Notes: a model not told the origin generated them from the sequence alone. 6,989 nucleotides of DNA from Porphyromonadaceae bacterium UBA7180 (GCA_002491165.1 DKVK01000036.1:1-6989), one strand, 5' to 3'. Positions 1-6,208 are shown, counted from the first letter of the stretch. Numbers and translations: made by a program.

Positions 1-41
1 TCTCCCGGGAGAGGCAGCGCTGCTATTATATGTATTATATG
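1..41. repeat. Adjacent palindromes and a 9-bp tandem repeat
   Basis: Two perfect palindromes lie almost side by side: TCTCCCGGGAGA at 1-12 and GCAGCGCTGC at 14-23. They are followed by two tandem copies of TATTATATG at 24-32 and 33-41. They sit just downstream of the stop codon of the minus-strand MmcQ-like gene. They could form hairpins in its 3' untranslated RNA or belong to a feature beyond the window edge. No T tract is visible inside the window, so I do not call a terminator. Confidence 0.4.
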
Positions 42-64
42 CGATAACGGCACAAGTTACTGCG

Positions 65-436
65 CTACTTATTGATAAGCTCTGCAATTCCGAGGCTATG
101 CTGCTGCCTTTTGGGGAGTTTGCGTGCCGCCTGGCAGTAGGAGTGGAAAATCAGCTCGCGTTGCAGCGTATCCGGCACATCGCCGTAGTAATCCACTGAA
201 ATCCAGTGCTTTTTATTCTGATGATAACCCGGCCTTATGGAGCGGTGCCGCTCCTGGAGTTGAAGACTGTAATCGGGGTCAACTTTCAGGTTGAAAAAGT
301 CCCACTCGCCGTCGAGCGTCACGAGACAGAACATGCGTCCGCCGATTTCCAGCGACAGCGTGTCCGGCCCGAAGGGGCACCGCTCCGTAGCCTGCGGCAG
401 TCCCAGCCCGTAAACCCTGACTTCCTCGATGTTCAT
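65..436 (-). CDS. MmcQ/YjbR family protein
   Basis: A 123-residue protein matching the small MmcQ/YjbR family, which has a double-wing (CyaY-like) fold and is often annotated as DNA-binding. The biochemical role is not settled. The family pattern is clear: an N-terminal MNIEEVR helix, then PFGPDTLSLEIGGRMF at about 21-36, FNLKVDP at 48-54, PGYHQNKKHW at 69-78, GDVPD at 85-89, and a C-terminal HSYCQAARKLPK segment at 98-109. The length is normal and the gene looks intact. The ATG at 436 is kept because it gives the usual family N-terminus; a purine-rich GGAAAGGG lies about 13-20 nt upstream. The gene is monocistronic here, separated from the permease gene upstream by 270 bp. That gap contains its likely promoter at 628-659 and a terminator-like hairpin at 491-528 that would reduce read-through into it. 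Confidence 0.85.
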   Translation of the reverse strand: MNIEEVRVYGLGLPQATERCPFGPDTLSLEIGGRMFCLVTLDGEWDFFNLKVDPDYSLQLQERHRSIRPGYHQNKKHWISVDYYGDVPDTLQRELIFHSYCQAARKLPKRQQHSLGIAELINK

Positions 437-490
437 ATCTTACTGACATTCCCTTTCCAAAAATGTTTAAAACTTGGGATGCTGACAAAG

Positions 491-528
491 AAAAAAGGTT
501 TCAACCGATTCACATCGCCAGAAACCCT
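491..528 (-). terminator. Intrinsic terminator-like hairpin in the leader upstream of the MmcQ gene
   Basis: On the minus strand AGGGTTTC (528-521) pairs with GAAACCTT (502-495), including one G-U pair. Inside it a second stem, CGAT (517-514) with ATCG (509-506), closes a GTGA loop, which fits the GNRA type. Six U residues (496-491) overlap and follow the outer stem. The order stem then U tract is right only for minus-strand transcription. It lies between the predicted promoter (628-659) and the MmcQ start codon. It could end a short RNA, act as an attenuator for the MmcQ gene, or stop read-through from the permease operon, whose own 3' end shows no clear terminator. Confidence 0.6.
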
Positions 529-624
529 ACTGTCGCAATTCAAATGAAAAAGAATTATTATTTATTCTAACTATCCTTATGTTGCTTGTGTCGATAAAGA
601 TTGTCCTATCCTGTTCCTTTATCG
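491..624 (-). ncRNA. Candidate short leader RNA or sRNA
   Basis: The predicted transcript runs from near 622 (a few bases after the -7 element at 628-635) to the U tract at 491, about 130 nt. It starts with a hairpin, CGATAAAG (624-617) with CTTTATCG (599-592), a perfect 8-bp stem around a 17-nt loop. It ends with the terminator-like hairpin. I see no convincing ORF in it and do not recognise a known riboswitch or sRNA family. This is inferred from promoter, 5' hairpin and terminator placement only. A plain 5' untranslated region is an equally valid reading. Confidence 0.35.
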
Positions 625-627
625 TTG

Positions 628-659
628 CAAAATTAATATTATTTGTGTTTTTGAGCAAA
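628..659 (-). promoter_or_regulatory. Bacteroidota-type promoter upstream of the MmcQ gene
   Basis: On the minus strand a -33 element TTTG (659-656) is followed by a 20-bp spacer and a -7 element TAATTTTG (635-628). This matches the Bacteroidota primary sigma consensus of TTTG, about 19-21 bp, TAnnTTTG. Transcription would start near 622, about 185 nt upstream of the MmcQ start codon and right at the beginning of an 8-bp inverted repeat. Confidence 0.65.
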
Positions 660-706
660 TTTTTTACTCTGATTTTTAGTTAAAAATAGTTAACCGACGC
701 TGATTC

Positions 707-1543
707 TCAACGTTTTCCGGCTCTCGCATCACGCCGACTTACCAATTTCCGGTTTACCATACCTATAATTCGTGCTACAGTATAACATGCCACCATAGCC
801 AGCACTATCGTTGCGGACGCCGGAACGGCGACAAGCGCCGAAATCACCAATCCCAGCACGCAAAGCGCTACCGAAATCACGCCCGATGCCAGCAGCATCC
901 GAGAATAGCGTTCGGTAAACAACTCGGCCGTCATCTGCGGAAGCGTGACCATCGACATCAGCAGCATTATCCCCACCATCCTGATAGTCATGACTATAGC
1001 CAATGCGGTGAAGACAGTCATGGCGGTGTTGACGAACGCTACCGGCAGCCGGCGCGTCCGCGCGAAGTCGGGGTCAAAGCTCACAGCAACTATATAGCGG
1101 TACATCACGCCGAAGAAAGCCGCCAGCGCTGCCGTAAAGCCGCCGAACAGCCAGAGATCAGACCGCGTGATGGTCAGCACGTTGCCGAACAGGAAAGTGT
1201 TGAGCTCCGGCACATAACCGTTGGTCAGGAACACGAAAAGCGTACCCAACGCCATGCCCAGCGCCCACACCACCGCAATGGCGGAGTCGTTGCGCACGTT
1301 GCGACGGTCCATCCATTCCACTCCCAAAGCGCCGCCGATGGCGAATAGCGCCGCACCTATCATCGGGTTGATGCCCAGCCAGTAGCCCATGCCGAGGCCG
1401 CCGAAGCAAGCGTGCGTGATGCCTCCGGAGAGGAACACCATCCGCCGCGTGGTGACGTACATCCCTATCATGGCCGTGGCCGCAGCTACGATAATGATGC
1501 CTATCAGCGCGTTGATGAAGAAGGAATAATGCAACAAATCCAT
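707..1543 (-). CDS. Metal ABC transporter permease (ABC-3/ZnuB-TroC family)
   Basis: A 278-residue inner-membrane permease of the ABC-3 family, which imports zinc, manganese or iron together with an ATPase and a binding protein. About eight hydrophobic segments are visible, roughly at 9-30, 36-57, 59-77, 88-107, 130-153, 170-200, 217-238 and 241-262. Family landmarks are LSGGITHACFGGLGMGYWLG (38-57), FLFGNVLTIT (117-126), the loop FDPDFARTRRLPV (156-168), and RMVGIMLLMSMVTLPQ (188-203). The C-terminal tail is basic and cytoplasmic-looking. Length is normal and no break is seen. The partner ATPase and binding protein are not in this window, so the metal cannot be assigned. It is the last gene of the purB run, but a 67-bp gap with operator-like repeats suggests it may also be controlled separately. 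Confidence 0.88.
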   Translation of the reverse strand: MDLLHYSFFINALIGIIIVAAATAMIGMYVTTRRMVFLSGGITHACFGGLGMGYWLGINPMIGAALFAIGGALGVEWMDRRNVRNDSAIAVVWALGMALGTLFVFLTNGYVPELNTFLFGNVLTITRSDLWLFGGFTAALAAFFGVMYRYIVAVSFDPDFARTRRLPVAFVNTAMTVFTALAIVMTIRMVGIMLLMSMVTLPQMTAELFTERYSRMLLASGVISVALCVLGLVISALVAVPASATIVLAMVACYTVARIIGMVNRKLVSRRDARAGKR

Positions 1544-1570
1544 ATCTTATGTATCACTGTGAGTGTATGT

Positions 1571-1598
1571 TTCTTATAAGAATTATAAATCTTATAAG
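1571..1598. promoter_or_regulatory. Candidate metalloregulator operator: three TTATAA hexamers at 9-bp period
   Basis: TTATAA occurs at 1574-1579, 1583-1588 and 1592-1597, exactly 9 bp apart. The outer copies sit in the 12-bp palindrome TTCTTATAAGAA (1571-1582) and in CTTATAAG (1591-1598). The array lies 28-55 bp upstream of the metal permease start codon. A -7-like TAATTTTG (1613-1606, minus strand) overlaps the stop codon of the gene before it, so the array would fall just after that start site. Fur-family and DtxR-family repressors bind palindromic or iterated hexamer sites upstream of metal uptake genes. Assignment to such a regulator is inference, and no matching -33 element was found. 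Confidence 0.45.
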
Positions 1599-1610
1599 CC
1601 TTACACAAAA

Positions 1611-2048
1611 TTACTTATTCCGCAGCTCGGAGACGATAAGCAGCACCTCGTCGCGCAGGCCGGCGGGAATCTCCACCTCGCGGACGGCCAGCGAGCGCAC
1701 CCAGGCAGGCACCTCCTCGGGGCGCATCGTCATCAATATCTGCCGGAACTCCTCGGTTGCTTCCGGGGAATAGTCATCCGGCATCACGCCGCGGTAGCGG
1801 TCCAGCTCCTCGTCATCGAAGTATTCCGCCTCGGTTGTGAAGGGGGAGAGGGTTTCCTTCTCGCAGATGATGTGCTGGCCGCAACATTGGGACGGCGCTT
1901 CCTCCTCCTGAGCATTGTCTTCGGGGACGGTTGCCTCCTGCCCTTCGGCGTCGGCTTGCGGGGTCTGCTTGCGCGTAAGGCGGTCGTGGATATAGAGGAC
2001 AATCCCAACGGCCACGAGTACCGCCAATATTATCAAAGCTCCTTGCAT
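1611..2048 (-). CDS. Uncharacterised single-pass membrane protein with CCxxHxxC motif
   Basis: I recognise no characterised family. The 145-residue reading starts at the ATG at 2048. An ATG 90 bp further upstream (2138) is also in frame, but it lies deeper inside aroA and adds a non-hydrophobic leader, so 2048 is preferred. Residues 4-20 form one hydrophobic membrane segment followed by basic residues (HDRLTRK), suggesting the C-terminal part is cytoplasmic. A Glu/Gln-rich linker follows (about 31-52). Next comes the motif QCCGQHIICEK, with Cys55, Cys56, His59 and Cys62, which could bind a metal or be redox-active. The C-terminal 75 residues are acidic and probably helical, with EYFDDEELDRYRG (75-87) and WVRSLAVREVEIP (116-128). 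The gene overlaps the aroA end by 16 nt and precedes the metal permease. A link to metal transport is suggested by position and motif only. Confidence 0.75.
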   Translation of the reverse strand: MQGALIILAVLVAVGIVLYIHDRLTRKQTPQADAEGQEATVPEDNAQEEEAPSQCCGQHIICEKETLSPFTTEAEYFDDEELDRYRGVMPDDYSPEATEEFRQILMTMRPEEVPAWVRSLAVREVEIPAGLRDEVLLIVSELRNK

Positions 2049-3301
2049 GTGTAACCTGTCTGTGCCAACGCGCGGAAAAAGCCGGGAAACGACTTCGCCA
2101 CACAGTCGGCGTTCTTTATAACTAAAGTGGAGAAACATGCCAGCGGCGCCATAGCCATGGCCATGCGGTGGTCTCCCTGCGGGTCGGCGGCGAGGCCGCT
2201 GTCGGCGGCACGCGGCGTACCTGCGCCGGTGATACTGTCTTCTTCCACCACGATGCTGAAACCGCGCTTCGCGAGTTCGCGCCGAAGCACGGCGCCACGG
2301 TCGCTCTCCTTGACGGCGAGCCGGCGCGTTCCCGTGAGGCGGAAGGGAATCTCCAGCGCGGCGAGGGCGGTGACAAGCGGCGGCACAAGGTCGGGCGTGT
2401 CCTCCATATTGCCGATGAATAGCTTCGGTTTTTCGGCAAGTTCACTGCGCCGTAATGTAGCCGAACCGTCACTGTTAAAACGGGTGCGGACGCCCAGCGG
2501 TTCAAAAAAACGCATTACGCGGCTGTCCCCCTGCATTCCGGCGCATTCCACATTTATTCCCTCTATCCTCAGCTCGATGTCCGGCGCGGCGAGAGCCGCC
2601 ACGAGGTAGAAAAACGAGGCGGCGCTGAAGTCGGCACATATCCTCCGCTCCGCTTGCGGGCGGTACCCGTCGGGGCTTACGACGTCGGCGCGGCCGGTAT
2701 CGATGCCCACCTTCACTCCGGCGCGCTCCATCACCTGAGCCGTCATCTCAATATAAGGCGCCGACACCGTCTTGCCGGTGTTTACGACGCGGACCTTACT
2801 GCCGAGCCGCGGCGCCATAAGCATCAGCGAAGAGAAAAACTGCGAGCTCTCCGAGGCGTCGATTTCCACCCGGGCGGCGTGCAACCCTCCCCCTCCGCCG
2901 ACGGTCAGTGGCAGATACCCTTCGCGGCCAAGGAACGTCACCTCCACGCCGAGTCGGCGCATCGTTTCCACCAAGGGCATCACGGTGCGGCGGCGCAATT
3001 GCTCCGTGCCGTCTACGCGGAAAGTTCGGCCGCCGAAGGTTGCCAGCCACGGCAACAGGAAACGCATGGCCGTCGCCGAACTGCCGCAGAAGATGTCGCC
3101 ACGTCCGTTTTGCGCCGCCGCGATGGCCTCGCGCAACACACGCACGTCATCACATTCCCCAGCCACGGTTTGTTGCGGCTGCACGCCGGAGTATGCCTGC
3201 ACCATCAGCTCGCGAGCCGCTATGCTCTTCGACTCCGGAAAGTGTAAGAGGGGAGTGACCTCCGGCGCGCCGCAGTAGGATATTTCAAGCGTCCGGCTCA
3301 T
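2033..3301 (-). CDS. aroA: 3-phosphoshikimate 1-carboxyvinyltransferase (EPSP synthase)
   Basis: This 422-residue cytosolic enzyme joins phosphoenolpyruvate to shikimate 3-phosphate, giving EPSP, the sixth step of the shikimate pathway towards chorismate. Visible active-site residues (E. coli equivalents inferred by hand alignment): ESKSIAAR with Lys25, Ser26 and Arg30; ESSQFF with Ser152, Ser153 and Gln154; QGDSR at 257-261; PDL with Asp304; KESDR with Lys331, Glu332 and Arg335; GDHRMAMA with His378 and Arg379; and KSFP with Lys403. The usual GNAGTAMRP loop reads GSSATAMRF (73-81), so Ala76 stands where E. coli has Gly96. That change is known to reduce glyphosate binding. Length and order are normal. 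The ATG shares four bases (ATGA) with the queA stop, indicating translational coupling. Confidence 0.95.
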   Translation of the reverse strand: MSRTLEISYCGAPEVTPLLHFPESKSIAARELMVQAYSGVQPQQTVAGECDDVRVLREAIAAAQNGRGDIFCGSSATAMRFLLPWLATFGGRTFRVDGTEQLRRRTVMPLVETMRRLGVEVTFLGREGYLPLTVGGGGGLHAARVEIDASESSQFFSSLMLMAPRLGSKVRVVNTGKTVSAPYIEMTAQVMERAGVKVGIDTGRADVVSPDGYRPQAERRICADFSAASFFYLVAALAAPDIELRIEGINVECAGMQGDSRVMRFFEPLGVRTRFNSDGSATLRRSELAEKPKLFIGNMEDTPDLVPPLVTALAALEIPFRLTGTRRLAVKESDRGAVLRRELAKRGFSIVVEEDSITGAGTPRAADSGLAADPQGDHRMAMAMAPLACFSTLVIKNADCVAKSFPGFFRALAQTGYTCKEL

Positions 3302-4545
3302 CGTGGTGCGAAAAAGAGGCAGGCGTCGCCGTAGGAGAGGAAGCGGTACCCACCGGCCAAGGCATGGTCATAGACCGTGCGCCAGCGCGGTGTGGCGTCG
3401 CCCGTTCCATTATCTCCAAGGAATGAGGAGACGAGCAGCAGCAACGTGGACTGCGGCTGGTGGAAGTTGGTGACCATCACGTCCACGAGGTTCCAGCGGA
3501 ATCCCGGCGCTATCATGATGGCCGTCGAGGCGGTGAGGCGTTCCTTTCCGTTACCGCGCATATAATCAGCGAGTTGCTCCAAAGCTTCGGCGGCATCCGC
3601 CACCGGTGCTTCGTAGGCTTCCCATTGCTCCACGCCTGCGTCGAGGCCGCGTGCCAGGCGGCGTCCCAGATAGGGGAGTGATTCGAGCGTGCGCACCGAC
3701 GTGGTACCCACGGCGGCGATGTGGCGTCCGCTTTTAAGCGCGTCCACAAGCATCTCCACGAGGCCCAGGGTAACGGTGAAGACCTCCGTGTGCATGGGGT
3801 GCTCCCCTATCGTCTCGCTCTTCACGGGGCGGAACGTCCCGGCGCCGACATGGAGCGTCAGCTCTTCGCGCCGCACTCCGGCGGCGTCAAGAGCCGAGAG
3901 CGTCTCCGGAGTGAAATGCAAGCCGGCCGTCGGTGCCGCAACGCTACCCTTTATCTTTGAGTAGACTGTCTGGTAATCGGTGGAGTCGCACTGTTCCGAC
4001 TCGCGGTTGAGGTACGGCGGGATGGGGATTCGTCCGGCGGCACCGATTACGTCGGCAGCGTGCAATTCCTGGTCGTCCCACGAGAGTTCCACACTGTGGC
4101 TGTTGTCGGCGTGCGGCTCCGCGGTGAGGCGGCGCGCCGTAAGCGTCACCTCCCGGCCTTCCACCTCTATTACGCGCGTAAGGATGCCCGATTTCCAGCG
4201 CTTCAGGTTACCGACGAGGCATTTCCACACCACCGGGCCGCGTGACTGAAACATCAGCGCATAGTCAGCCGGCGTTTCCGGCTCCAGAAGGAATACCTCG
4301 ATGAGCGAGCCGGTGGGTTTGCGGAATTGCAGCCGGGCATTGATGACGCGCGTGTTGTTGCACACCATCAGCGTCCCCGCGGGAAGCAGTCCGGGCAGTT
4401 CGTAGAAACGGCGGTCCTCGATGCCTCCCGAGGCGTCGCAGCGGAGCAACAGGCAGCGGTCGCGCTCCGGGAGCGGATGACGCGCTATGCGCCCGTCGGG
4501 CAGCGCATAGTCGAAGTCCGAAATCCGTATGTCGGCTACAGCCAT
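3298..4545 (-). CDS. queA: S-adenosylmethionine:tRNA ribosyltransferase-isomerase
   Basis: QueA moves the ribosyl part of S-adenosylmethionine onto preQ1 at tRNA position 34, forming epoxyqueuosine in tRNAs for Tyr, His, Asn and Asp. Family motifs run through the whole 415 residues: NNTRVINARL (63-72), VGNLKRWKSG (111-120), GRIPIPPYL (171-179), DYQTVYSKIKGSVAAPTAGLH (190-210), TLHVGAGTFRPV (230-241), HPMHTE (249-254), GTTSVRTLES (280-289) and TNFHQPQSTLLLLVSSFLG (359-377). It is longer than the roughly 356-residue E. coli enzyme, mainly through extra residues around 85-160 and 300-340, as I recall for Bacteroidota homologues. The start ATG overlaps the purB stop by one base (TGATG), so it is probably translated by reinitiation from purB. 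Confidence 0.95.
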   Translation of the reverse strand: MAVADIRISDFDYALPDGRIARHPLPERDRCLLLRCDASGGIEDRRFYELPGLLPAGTLMVCNNTRVINARLQFRKPTGSLIEVFLLEPETPADYALMFQSRGPVVWKCLVGNLKRWKSGILTRVIEVEGREVTLTARRLTAEPHADNSHSVELSWDDQELHAADVIGAAGRIPIPPYLNRESEQCDSTDYQTVYSKIKGSVAAPTAGLHFTPETLSALDAAGVRREELTLHVGAGTFRPVKSETIGEHPMHTEVFTVTLGLVEMLVDALKSGRHIAAVGTTSVRTLESLPYLGRRLARGLDAGVEQWEAYEAPVADAAEALEQLADYMRGNGKERLTASTAIMIAPGFRWNLVDVMVTNFHQPQSTLLLLVSSFLGDNGTGDATPRWRTVYDHALAGGYRFLSYGDACLFFAPR

Positions 4546-5888
4546 CAGAAACCGGTATAGTTAAGCGGAGTGAGCGCCAGGAGCTGCGCCTTCACCGTGG
4601 GGTCGATGTTCAGCGAGTTTATGAAGTCGGCGATGCTGCGTTGCGTCACTTCGGTGTTCACACGCGTAAGCTCTTTGAGCGTCTCGTAAGGTTTCTCGTA
4701 GCCTTCGCGGCGCAGGACGGTCTGTATGGCTTCGGCCAGCACGTTCCAGCGGGGCTCAAGGTCGGCGCGTATGGCCTCGCGGTTGATGAGCAGCTTGTCC
4801 AGACCCTTCATGGTGGAGGCGAAAGCGATGAGAGAGTGGGCCATAGGCACGCCTATGTTGCGCAGAACGGTGGAGTCGGTGAGGTCGCGTTGCAGGCGCG
4901 AAACGGGGAGCTTGCCCGCCAGGTGCGTGTAGATGGCATTGGCGATGCCGAGGTTGCCCTCCGAGTTCTCGTAGTCGATGGGGTTCACCTTGTGCGGCAT
5001 GGCGGAGGAGCCCACCTCGCCGGCCTTGATTTTCTGCTTGAAGTACTCCATGGAGATGTACTGCCAGAAGTCGCGGTCAAGGTCTATCACTATGGTGTTG
5101 ATGCGTTTCAAGGCGTCGAAGAGAGCCGCCAGATTGTCGTAGTTTGAAATCTGGGTGGTGAGCTGTTCGCGTTCTATGCCGAGGCGCTCGCGCAGGAATC
5201 GGTTGGCGAACTCGGGCCAGTTTATTTCGGGGAAGGAGACGTGGTGGGCGTTCATGTTGCCTGTCGCGCCGCCGAATTTACCTGAGAGGGGCACGCGGCG
5301 CAGGGCGTCGAGCTGCGTGCGCAGACGATAGGCGAAGACGGCTATCTCCTTGCCGAGTCGGGTAGGGGTGGCTGGCTGTCCGTGTGTGCGGGCGAGCATC
5401 GGCACGTCGGCCCATTCGCGCGAGTAACCTTCCAGACGCGCAACGAGGGTTTCGAGAGTCGGTATGTAGACTTCGTTGAGCGCGTCCTTGAGCGACATCG
5501 GCACCGCCGTGTTGTTGATGTCCTGCGAGGTGAGCCCGAAGTGGATGAACTCCTTGTACTGCGAGAGGCCGAGCTGGTCGAAACGCTCCTTAAGGAAGTA
5601 TTCAACCGCCTTTACGTCGTGGTTGGTGACTTTTTCGGTGTTCTTTATGGAGAGGGCGTCGTCGGTTGTGAAATTGACGTAGATGTCGCGCAAGGCATCG
5701 AGCTTTTCGGCAGGGATACCGGCGAGCTGGGGAATACCCGACTGTGCGAGGGCTATAAAATATTCCACCTCCACCTTAACACGGTATCGGATAAGTCCGA
5801 ACTCGGAGAAAAATTTGTCCAGACCCTCGCATTTGCTGCGGTAACGGCCGTCGACGGGCGAGATGGCGGTAAGTTGCGTAAGTTTCAT
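4545..5888 (-). CDS. purB: Adenylosuccinate lyase
   Basis: PurB cleaves fumarate from SAICAR and from adenylosuccinate, acting twice in purine nucleotide synthesis, in the cytosol as a tetramer. The 447-residue protein matches the E. coli-like type (about 456 residues): AISPVDGRYRSK near the N-terminus, NHDVKAVEYFLK (89-100), HFGLTSQDINNTA (116-128), ARTHGQPATPT (166-176) with the general-acid His169, KFGGATGNMNAH (204-215), and the fumarate-lyase signature GSSAMPHKVNP (293-303) with the mobile catalytic serine at 294 or 295. Nothing appears missing. It is the first gene of the minus-strand run, with an untranslated leader of about 23 nt predicted from the promoter at 5917-5949. There is no clear Shine-Dalgarno sequence, which is normal for Bacteroidota. 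Confidence 0.97.
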   Translation of the reverse strand: MKLTQLTAISPVDGRYRSKCEGLDKFFSEFGLIRYRVKVEVEYFIALAQSGIPQLAGIPAEKLDALRDIYVNFTTDDALSIKNTEKVTNHDVKAVEYFLKERFDQLGLSQYKEFIHFGLTSQDINNTAVPMSLKDALNEVYIPTLETLVARLEGYSREWADVPMLARTHGQPATPTRLGKEIAVFAYRLRTQLDALRRVPLSGKFGGATGNMNAHHVSFPEINWPEFANRFLRERLGIEREQLTTQISNYDNLAALFDALKRINTIVIDLDRDFWQYISMEYFKQKIKAGEVGSSAMPHKVNPIDYENSEGNLGIANAIYTHLAGKLPVSRLQRDLTDSTVLRNIGVPMAHSLIAFASTMKGLDKLLINREAIRADLEPRWNVLAEAIQTVLRREGYEKPYETLKELTRVNTEVTQRSIADFINSLNIDPTVKAQLLALTPLNYTGF

Positions 5889-5916
5889 AACAGTTTGATA
5901 ATCAATTAATTGAGTT

Positions 5917-5949
5917 CAAATTTAGAGAAGAGACAAAAATTTTTTCAAA
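5917..5949 (-). promoter_or_regulatory. Promoter of the purB-queA-aroA gene run
   Basis: On the minus strand TTTG (5949-5946), a 21-bp spacer and TAAATTTG (5924-5917) match the Bacteroidota -33/-7 consensus. The predicted start near 5911 leaves a leader of about 23 nt before the purB ATG. A perfect 12-bp palindrome, TCAATTAATTGA (5902-5913), covers this start site and could be an operator, though it is AT-rich enough to occur by chance. Confidence 0.6.
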
Positions 5950-5975
5950 AATTTGACACAAAATTAGCAAAAAAA

Positions 5976-6007
5976 TTTGGTGGAAAGAAAAAAAAGGCGT
6001 AACTTTG
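5976..6007 (+). promoter_or_regulatory. Promoter of tRNA-Val
   Basis: TTTG (5976-5979), a 20-bp spacer and TAACTTTG (6000-6007) fit the Bacteroidota -33/-7 consensus. The expected start near 6013 is about 6 bases before the mature tRNA 5' end. It lies back to back with the purB promoter in the AT-rich gap. Confidence 0.75.
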
Positions 6008-6018
6008 CACTCGCAAAC

Positions 6019-6093
6019 GGGCGCTTAGCTCAGCTGGTTTAGAGCGTCTGCCTTACAAGCAGAGGGTCGGGGGTTCGAATCCCTCAGCGCCCA
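6019..6093 (+). tRNA. tRNA-Val (anticodon UAC)
   Basis: A 75-nt cloverleaf. The acceptor stem GGGCGCT/AGCGCCC is perfect with discriminator A at 6093. The D arm closes with GCTC/GAGC. The anticodon stem TCTGC/GCAGA holds the loop CTTACAA, giving anticodon UAC, which reads GUA and, when U34 is modified, other valine codons. The variable loop is GGGTC, and the T arm is GGGGG/CCCTC with one G-U pair around TTCGAAT. The 3' CCA is not encoded, so it must be added by CCA-adding enzyme. Confidence 0.98.
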
Positions 6094-6125
6094 CTTCCCC
6101 GAACTTAAATATTCATACGACAAAA

Positions 6126-6162
6126 GTCGGTCCATTCGCGAGAATAGGCCGATTCTTTTTTT
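6126..6162 (+). terminator. Intrinsic terminator of tRNA-Val
   Basis: GTCGGTCCATTC (6126-6137) pairs with GAATAGGCCGAT (6142-6153) in a 12-position stem with two wobble pairs and one mismatch. The loop is the GNRA tetraloop GCGA. Seven T residues (6156-6162) follow just after it. It ends transcription about 70 nt after the tRNA and insulates the downstream segment. Confidence 0.9.
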
Positions 6163-6208
6163 ATCTCCTCATTTCTTCCACACCTTATATAATATACCCG
6201 CCACAAAC

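Noticed and set aside
677..693. Terminator after the permease from TAGTTAA repeats and GTTAA/TTAAC arms
   Set aside because: The arms are only about 5 bp and all A/T, and the repeats are direct rather than inverted. It is more likely AT-rich promoter-upstream sequence.
1606..1613. Stand-alone promoter for the metal permease
   Set aside because: The -7-like TAATTTTG is present, but the expected -33 position (about 1633-1637) has no TTG, so I mention it only with the operator and do not list it as a promoter.
2049..2138. Longer N-terminus for the small membrane protein (ATG at 2138)
   Set aside because: It would overlap aroA by 106 bases and put about 30 non-hydrophobic residues before the membrane segment. 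The ATG at 2048 gives a normal short overlap.
2122..3278. Several long open frames on both strands across aroA, queA and purB
   Set aside because: They are shadow frames produced by GC-rich codon use, with low-complexity Arg/Ala/Ser/Pro-rich translations and no recognisable domains.
5959..5966. A second TAATTTTG -7-like element upstream of purB (minus strand)
   Set aside because: No TTTG lies 19-21 bp further upstream. The element at 5917-5924 has a well-spaced partner and is closer to the gene.
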